This document shows, piece by piece, positions 56,529 through 64,000 of a stretch of DNA of 64,000 nt. Below the pieces are notes generated by a model. It did not search any database. It worked only from the letters and a program-made list of their open reading frames with translations, and was not told the DNA's origin. Every line of letters starts with the position of its first letter. Position 1 is the first letter of the stretch. The position numbers and the translations under genes are program-made. The stretch is taken from assembly GCA_009617715.1 (NCBI GenBank), contig VTFK01000063.1:1-64000 (forward strand), given 5' to 3'. The stretch is from Plectrocnemia conspersa (taxonomy: Eukaryota; Arthropoda; Insecta; Trichoptera; Polycentropodidae).

Positions 56529-56632
56529 TAAATCTAATTTCACAGTAACTGTTTATCAACTTCTACGGTATGATTGTATTAGTTTAGCGTGCATGTGTTT
56601 TGGATAAAAAGTGAAAGCTGTGACGTTCACTG
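56529..56632 (+). promoter_or_regulatory. Duplicated promoter-like module, copy 2
   Basis: Partner of 31256-31358. GATAAAAAG replaces TATAAATA, while AGCGTGCATGTGTTTTG and GCTGTGACGTTCACTG are kept. No matching coding sequence follows. Confidence 0.4.
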
Positions 56633-56639
56633 TACTATA

Positions 56640-57200
56640 TATAATTACATTCAGATGTGTGTATAAAAATTTAATTTAATTATGAATAAAATACATTTAC
56701 GCAATAATGAATATCTAGAGTTATATTAAAATAAACAAACAAACTTTTTTTTGTGTTCACAAAAATTAAAGCACTATAGTGAATATAGCAGTACATAACA
56801 TTGATTAACAGAGTGCCCGAACTAATACATCATACATCAAACATCAATACCGCGAAATTGTAGCCATAAAACGGAAACGATAACGTCGTAAAAGTGCGAC
56901 GCTGAAATACTCAAATTTGTATACTGAACGATATGTACTAGTACAGCTGCTGAATACAACGCAATATTTTATGCCAGGGCTATTAAGACCATGCTAAGAC
57001 TGTTTACTCTCCCGAAACTACAATCGGAACATATTCAAGAAATATATGTGTGTATGTATGGATATACACAGTACATGCCATAAATAATTGCCATACTTTT
57101 ATTCCAGCGTCTCCAGGCAATAAATTTGCAGGGCTTAATGTGGATTTCGTGTAGACAATGAGTTTTATTCAATATATTGCTTGCAGCTAGTAATGCCTAC
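56640..57200. other. Non-coding stretch with a mixed-composition patch
   Basis: The patch 56810-57150 is less A/T-rich and contains CATAAATAATTG (Hox-like). No gene recognised. Confidence 0.3.
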
Positions 57201-57208
57201 TTGTATAT

Positions 57209-57240
57209 CAGTGGTTCTTAGCCTTCCTATTCTACTACGC
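57209..57240 (+). repeat. Orphan hAT-type terminus
   Basis: CAGTGGTTCTTAGCCTTCC closely resembles the termini of the hAT element at 47297-49122 (CAGCG-TTCTTAACCTTTC). No right-hand partner (AACCACTG) was seen downstream. Confidence 0.4.
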
Positions 57241-57700
57241 AATTAAATGATATTTTGTTTTTTAATAGTTTAGTTTAAGGTAACAGTGAAGAAGTAACAT
57301 ATAAAAAACCGTATCATAGACAGAATTCTACTGCTATTATTTTTGCATTCAATATTTATAACTGTTTGTTTGTATAATGGCCATTATGACGCATTGGAAA
57401 AACCTGTCAAGTCGTGATGGTCAGATTTTAAATAAGAAATATTTATTCAAACTTACTACTGAACTGATTAAATTAAATTGAACATTAGTAGTTGTAATTA
57501 AATTAATGAGACTTCAAACGATTGTTTTAAATTTACATAAAAGGGTAAAATACTAATTAAAATGTGTCTAGCCAAATATCTGGGAGCCTTAAAAATTATG
57601 CATTGTTTTTTAGCACTCATTAATATTATATGGAATAAAAATAGCAATGCATTGCTATTATAATTTCAGAAAAAAAAATAACTGAAATCTAAGTTATCGG
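57241..57700. other. AT-rich non-coding stretch
   Basis: No gene recognised. Confidence 0.4.
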
Positions 57701-59340
57701 AATATTTTAAAACATTATGTATAATATCTTTTTGTCTGATCTTATAAATTACATAATTAAAATATTCCTTACTAACCAAATTTATCAGTATGTTTTTATA
57801 AAATACAACGATAAAATAGCAGTTAATGAATTACTTTTATCCTTCATTAAAAAACATCGTCATTCATTTTATCGACAAAAAAATGCTCAACTGAAAATTA
57901 ATAGCACACAAAATCTAAAATTTCCGTGTTATTGTAACACATTTATTATTATGTAATATAATAACATTTTACATACTGTTTATAGTATAATAAATGTTTT
58001 TGTAAAATACAACAATACAATAGTAGTTAATTAATTACTTTAATTTTATTAAGAAAAATCGTTATTCATATTCTATAAATAAATTATTAACACAAAATCT
58101 TAAATTTTCGGAATATTTCAACACATTCATTAATAATATATCATTTAATGACATTTTTTTATTCAGGTCATATGTCTGTTTTTATGAAATACAACAATAC
58201 AAAAATATTTTAATTTTATTACAGTACATAAATATTTTTATTTTATTTCAGTTATTAAAAAATAGTATTTTCTAAAATAAAAATACTAATGTACTCATAT
58301 TCTTAATTAAAAAGCATCCTTACAAATTTTATAAATCTAAAAAGTAGGTATTTTTTACCAATATATAATATCATTCTGTCTGATATTATACATAACTATA
58401 TTAAAATTATCACACCTAAATTCGTTTAGGTAAAATTTCGTTGGTTTTTATTTATGCAAAATATAATTTTATATTTATTATATGAATAGTATTTTTCGGA
58501 ATAAAAATATCAATTTACTTTACTTAAAATTTAATAGTATCAATTTAATCATTATAAAAAAATTAAATAATTAAAAATAAATAGTAGTTCTTTACACATT
58601 TTGTTTAAAATATTATATATACCAATATTCTATGTGATTTTATAAATATCTATTTTATATTAAAAAATTACGCCTCTACTTGATCAAATATTTTTTTTTA
58701 ATAACAATAAAATAGCAGTCCATAAATAATTTATAATACTAAGCTTTATTTAAATATTAAAAAAAAAATTATATTTACATCATAAACCATGAGCATCATT
58801 ATTAAAATTAAAAATTAAATCTATAACCAAAAAATCACTAGCACACGATTTTAAAGTACACTTTTTTAAATAATATCTGATTTATCAGGTAATTAGATTT
58901 AAATTATCACATCTTTAACTGATTAGTCTGCTTTTATAAAATACAACAATACAATAGCAGCTCTTAAATATTTTTATGTTTTTGAGTTATATACATATAA
59001 TAAATATAAAAAAAAATTGTGAATAATATTCAAAAGTTTTGATATAGTTATGCTACGTTTATTGCTTTATTACGATTTTATTCAGTACTTGATATTACAA
59101 ACAAATATAAAATAAATAAAACAGATTAATAATTGCGAAATAAAATTAATTTCCGTATAAAAATCTAACGACTTTTAAAAAATATATTTATTTCTCTGCA
59201 GATATTTCGTTTTTATTTTATTGTGACATAAAATCTAAAATCTAAAGACTTTCACGTAAAATATAATCAAATTATAATTGATTGCTTACATAATATTGGC
59301 TTAATATATAAAAAAATGCGTCTACTTTAACCACTTTCAT
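57700..59340. repeat. Degenerate tandem (satellite-like) array, about 180-270-bp units
   Basis: A phrase near TTTTTATAAAATACAACAAT followed by ACAATAGCAG recurs at about 57792, 57996, 58178, 58444 (weak), 58690 (weak) and 58930. A preceding phrase, CTGTCTGATATTATA..ATTAAAATTATCACACCTA, recurs at about 57730, 58370, 58640 and 58875. The units are heavily diverged and A/T-rich. Open frames inside are incidental. Confidence 0.6.
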
Positions 59341-60900
59341 AATATGAATTACCATAATACGAGTATATTATTATCAAAATTGTCAAACTCCTCAATAGTT
59401 TTTAAGCTTTTTTAACATTTCTGATAATAATACAACATGTATATTTTTTTTTTAAAAATGTAATTTACACTTTAACATATACTATAGATATTTTAAATTA
59501 AGGCAAAACTTCTTAATATTTTTTTTAATCAAAAATATTTGCTTGCTTAATGTTTTATACCAATTTAAATTAATATATTATCTTTACAACTTCTAATTAT
59601 ATGAATCGTTCATTCATTAGAAAAATCATATTAGTCTTCACGATTATGTCAAGCTTTGCAAAACTTTGATATTTTATGTCATCGACAAATCAAGATTATG
59701 CAAAACTTTGATATTTTATGTCAACATCGACAAAATATATTGTAAATTATTTTACTTACTTATTTTTAACTAATTTATTTGTAGTGACATTTGATTTCTA
59801 TACTGTATATTTAAAGCTTTGTTTAAATCTGTAAATACGATTTCATTATTGCAGAGCCAAAAAGTCGTAATAGATAGTAATAATATTACAAAATAATATT
59901 TATAATATATATAAATTTTAAAAATACATTACATCCCAACATTTGATTAAGAATTCACTAAACATAATGATTACTTAGTACCTGTTAAAAATGTAATATA
60001 AACATATATAAAGGAATATATAAGTGCTCTTAAAGTATACTTACTTTAATATATATATTTACAATTTTTTCAGAATCTTAATGTATAATATATATATTAG
60101 TATTACCTTTACCTAATATTTTTTCTTCCTTGAATTGAAAGCTTCAGCCTTTTTATAATTCAAAGTATTTTTTATGTTGAATTTATTAATTTTCTATTTA
60201 ATGTTTTTTTTCTTTTTTAAAGTATCAATTTGCGGATAACCAAAATAAATAATAAAATATGCCTATTATTTTATAAGATTTTTTAATTTCAGATATCTTA
60301 AACAGCATTACTATATAAATATCTTTGTTCTATTTGCTTTTTTATAAAAAAATAATTATATACACTTTAAGATAAAAAAGAATAATGCTATTCATAAATC
60401 GATTTCTTTTCTTTAAATTTGTAATTATCTTTTTTCTTCTGTACAAAACTCAATAAGCTCTTTTTTCGATGTATATGTTAAAGTGAATGTGTATGTTTAG
60501 TAAAGTTATATTTTTACTAGTATGAATATAATTTCATAATCTGTTTCAGTGAAATTCTATCCAAATACATCTTCATCGTATTTAATTAATTAGTGTAATT
60601 ATTGTTTTCTTATAATTTTTTAGAATATCATTTAGTCAAGCATATGAATATTTATATTTTTTTTAAATATTGATTTGAAGCATATAATACTTATTTATTA
60701 TCCTTTATCAACAAAATCAAATAAAATTGATTAAATAATATTTACTGAACTTTTTTATCACCACATTTGAAGATCCGCGTATACCCGCGTCTGGAAAATC
60801 TAATAAAGGTATGCAGTGAATAGAAATATGAACTTTGAATTGAATTTGTCAGAAAATATGATATTACTTGATAGGCGATACATATACATATCTCAAGTGA
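59341..60900. other. AT-rich non-coding stretch with a local duplication
   Basis: TGCAAAACTTTGATATTTTA followed by TGTC occurs at 59658 and again at 59699 (41-base direct repeat). No gene recognised. Confidence 0.5.
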
Positions 60901-61170
60901 TGGTGAATTCACGGCACGTGCGAGTTGTTAGATAAAAGTTGGGGCGGGAAGAAGGGTAAGGGTTGTTGTGAATCGCCTGTAAAAAGAAACTCATCCGCAT
61001 TGAGGGATGCGACATCTTTTCCGAGAAATGACGGAGTAGTCACGTTTTGGTGCGACATAGGAAAGACATGCTTCATACGAATTAAATCCCTGATTCAGGC
61101 GTGTGTCTTTATGCCACGTGATATGGCAAAGTTTTCCAAGACGGATTACTGTTCGAGCTATGTGTAGAAT
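60901..61170. other. GC-richer island
   Basis: Mixed composition with CACGTG-like (GGCACGTGCG) near 60913 and CCACGTGATATGGC near 61114. An open frame of 80 codons begins with TTG rather than ATG and shows no known domain. Candidate conserved non-coding element or small exon. Confidence 0.3.
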
Positions 61171-63180
61171 GATTACTTTTCCTCTGATCTAAATATTTCA
61201 AAGAAAATTAATATGAGGCATATTCAATAGCAATGTCATTGTTTAAAGTTTATACAAACGCTTATGCCATAAGCTCACAAATAAGTTGTTGTGGGTTGTT
61301 TGCCAGCCTGCAGACTTGCCAGATGAAGATGATTTCACACTCAATGTAAAAGCTCTGAAACTTTGTAAAAGGATGATGACTTATTGTTCTCACTGGTAGC
61401 TATATATAGTAGGCATTATTCTTGAAAATATTGTGATATGTGATTTATTTTCAAGAATTTTATTTGATATTAGATTCTCAATGTCGCGGTTAAATTCTTA
61501 TTTATTTAACAGTTTATGTATCTAATCTTTTTATCTTGTTCTTAAAGTATGTTTTTATACATTCAAAATATACTATTATATAATATCTTATTGATGTAAG
61601 AGTTCATCAAATTATTTGTATTTATATCAAGCAACATTATTATTAAATTATCTAGAAAACATATAAAATAAATGTTTTATTAAAAGTTTTTTTGCTTCTA
61701 ATAAACAATGAAATTTTATCGTATTGTAATATCTTTAACATTCCGAGTATTTGCTTTATTAAATTATAAGACAGCGTTATTCCAAGATATTAAAATCACG
61801 ACATTTCCAAGACACTTTATTGCCTTGAATATTTCCTGTAAGATATAGAGTTACTTGATCTGTCACTGTTTTATGCAAGAAGAGTAAAATAAAATAAAAA
61901 CATATATTCTGATTAACCGTACTGATCAACCGTACGATATAAATTCAACAAAAAATATATCTCTAAAAATATAAGTTGCTATCGACGATGTTATTATTAT
62001 GCATTATTAAAATAAATGTTTTAATCCGAAAAAGTTCATATAAGGATATGAAATATATTTTTATTTTATTGTCGGATGAAAGTCGGATGATCAATACATT
62101 AATAAAAGTGAATCTAATAAAACAATACAAATATATATTTTATTTCTATACATGATAAAGCATATGTAAGCGCCAAAAATCAATTGATCGGCGAAGAAAT
62201 TAACTACTCGCCGACCGACCTATTGTATATATTTTTATTTTTTAGTGCCTCACAGTGTGTAAGTCAATAAGTATCTATTATTGTGCTATTTAATGCCATA
62301 TTTTTATTGTTCTTCTACCTACGTTTTTTGCGCTAGCATACGTACATATATCATTAACTTATAAATTGTAAATACAACCCTAAAACGAAATAAAATACCA
62401 CTGAATAAATATTCTACCTCGAATGGAAAGCGACGTCTACAGTTTACAGATGAACGACAAATTTCACGAATTTGAGACGAACAATTGTCAAAAAGAAAAC
62501 TCGAATTTAAAACGCTCAATTGAATACCTTTAACATGTTCAACGAAAGTCGTTTATTTAAAACAACCTATATCATAGCATATATTATTACAATTCAATTT
62601 GAATAAATGAATAGTCTAGAATTGCTCATCATTAATCGTTCACTAATCATATAATAAACAGACATAATCTGTACGCTATATCGGTTTATGTACTACTATT
62701 CAAAGCTACATAATATCCTGGTTGATTTTTCCGATAATAAGTTCGTAAATCAATTATTTAGCTTTCTTTTACAACTAAATACGTTTGGTAATAATCGTTT
62801 TGGCAAAATAACGACCAAATGGCATTATTACATTATACTAACCGCACAGTCGTAATGTTACACAGATGGGTTGAAGGATTAAGGTCGAGAAACGTTATAG
62901 TTACATAATAATAATAATACCTTTGTATGGATTGTTATGCCATTGTTTAGTCGTCTAATATTTACTTAATATTGGCTCACGAGTGAAGTTTCTTATAGGA
63001 TACACCCGCCCTTTGGACCTGTATAATTTCTACATAACTGTATGCTAAAACAACCCTTTAACACCGGAGATGGAGTCAAAGGGGACGCGAGTGCTTTCTA
63101 ATTTTGACCTTTAAACGCTATCTAAAGAACAATTACTGCCTTTTGTATATATGTTTATACGTACATATAATAGAGGTATT
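61171..63180. other. AT-rich non-coding stretch
   Basis: Small mixed-composition patches at 62170-62240 and 62840-63080 have no coding resemblance. Confidence 0.4.
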
Positions 63181-63200
63181 GAAAACCAATTATTACTATT

Positions 63201-63287
63201 CTATTATAAGGTTATTAGGTATTAAAAAGTCCGAGTTCATACATAATAACCTTAAAATAGTTTTTGTACCTAATAACCTTATAATAG
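63201..63287. repeat. Perfect 21-bp inverted repeat with a third internal copy
   Basis: The 21 bases at 63201-63221 (CTATTATAAGGTTATTAGGT plus A) are the exact reverse complement of 63267-63287, separated by 45 bases. A shortened copy AATAACCTTAAAATAG lies between them at about 63245-63260. It may be a small MITE or snapback. Confidence 0.85.
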
Positions 63288-63299
63288 TAATTTCATATC

Positions 63300-64000
63300 A
63301 AAAATATATACATATAAAATGTAAACCCATAAATTTAATTTAATATTAACTAGTCGCATATTTTTTAAGTAGTTTCGAGAACCCTTTTCCTTCGCCGGGT
63401 CTCAGGGATATCGAAAGTTTTGAGCCTCGCCACGACAGTTGATCTCGGATCGTCAACCATAGCATAAATTCACTAAGTTTTAATTTCTATTATATTAAAA
63501 TAATTAAATTATTAGTTGTTGAATGACGACGACGATAGACTGCATAAGCAAGTTTCTTGATTTGCCTCAATACAGCGTTATTTTCTTTTGCTAAAATATA
63601 GGTATGGCTCGATTTTATTAATTCTATTGAAATTCATCCTATATTCCCTTATTTTGGACCACCTCTGATAAAATACATTCCTAAATTTTTATTTTATTTA
63701 ACATTTTTTTACAAACGTATGCTTGTCTCCGTCAAATATCATTGTTTATTTATACTTATGACTTACTTTTTTTTAAAGTCCTCTTTTTGATAACCTAACA
63801 TTTAGTTAAAAATAATAAAATCAGCTTTCTTCTATTTATTTAATCTTAATATGTGTTTTAACATATTTTTTTAGAAAATCTATTTAAGAACTGTATTTGT
63901 TATAATACAGTTTTAAGTATATCTTAAAATAAATAGGATTTTCTTATTGTTAGGCTTGTAACTGCTCAAAGATGACAACCATGTTTCTCAGAATCATTTT
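63300..64000. other. AT-rich end of the window with a short GC-richer patch
   Basis: A patch at 63370-63480 (GCCGGGTCTCAGGGATATCG and GTTGATCTCGGATCG) stands out from the A/T-rich remainder. No gene recognised. Confidence 0.35.

Noticed and set aside
60925..61167. 80-codon ORF in a GC-richer island
   Set aside because: It begins with TTG rather than ATG and has no family resemblance.
1..64000. Bacterial-type systems (CRISPR arrays, operons, prophage)
   Set aside because: No spaced repeats of CRISPR form, no gene clusters and clear insect-type transposons; the window is eukaryotic.

Overview
This is a strongly A+T-rich eukaryotic window (roughly 70% or more A+T by eye, with many poly-A/T runs). 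It has no operons, ribosome-binding sites or dense coding. What can be read is transposon-derived: piggyBac and hAT transposases, Jockey/CR1-type LINE reverse-transcriptase remnants, solo LTR-like elements, MITE and fold-back elements, and tRNA-like relics. This suggests an arthropod, most likely an insect; a moth or butterfly fits the element mix, but that is inference. The window reads as a gene desert or a very large intron.

Layout. 0-9.6 kb: AT-rich DNA, a GC-richer island (3.3-3.8 kb), a hAT transposase fragment (4.0-4.5 kb) abutting a complete 1.3 kb non-autonomous hAT-like element with 8-bp target-site duplications (TSDs), then an antisense RT relic. 9.6-10.6 kb: a MITE-like inverted-repeat element and a short tandem array. 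11.6-14.2 kb: a solo LTR-like element followed about 110 bp later by an intact 555-codon piggyBac transposase, the only clearly intact long gene. 15.0-16.7 kb: a possible first exon between direct repeats, and a 123-bp palindrome. 21.5-24.1 kb: a 2.6 kb fold-back hAT-type element with a perfect 8-bp TSD. 26.4-27.2 kb: a second solo LTR of the same family, in opposite orientation, with a perfect 5-bp TSD. 31-34 kb: a promoter-like duplicated module before a small putative secreted ORF, a candidate terminal exon on the minus strand, and dispersed repeats. 35.6-38 kb: GC-rich islands with homeodomain-type sites. 38.8-45 kb: a second copy of the 1.3 kb hAT-like family and four LINE RT fragments. 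47.3-49.1 kb: a complete but dead ZBED5/SCAND3-like hAT with terminal inverted repeats (TIRs) and a perfect 8-bp TSD. 52.5-56.4 kb: tRNA-like relics, another hAT fragment, two related LTR-like copies, and a 1 kb GC-rich island with an inverted pair of TAATCC sites. 57.7-59.3 kb: a degenerate tandem array. 59.3-64 kb: AT-rich DNA with one island and a strong inverted repeat.

Functionally there is no pathway here. The main themes are nested transposition, an intact piggyBac transposase lying downstream of an LTR promoter, and conserved-looking GC-richer islands that may be cis-regulatory DNA of a gene lying mostly outside the window. Boundaries were set by eye from repeat alignments and TSDs. 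No database search was possible.
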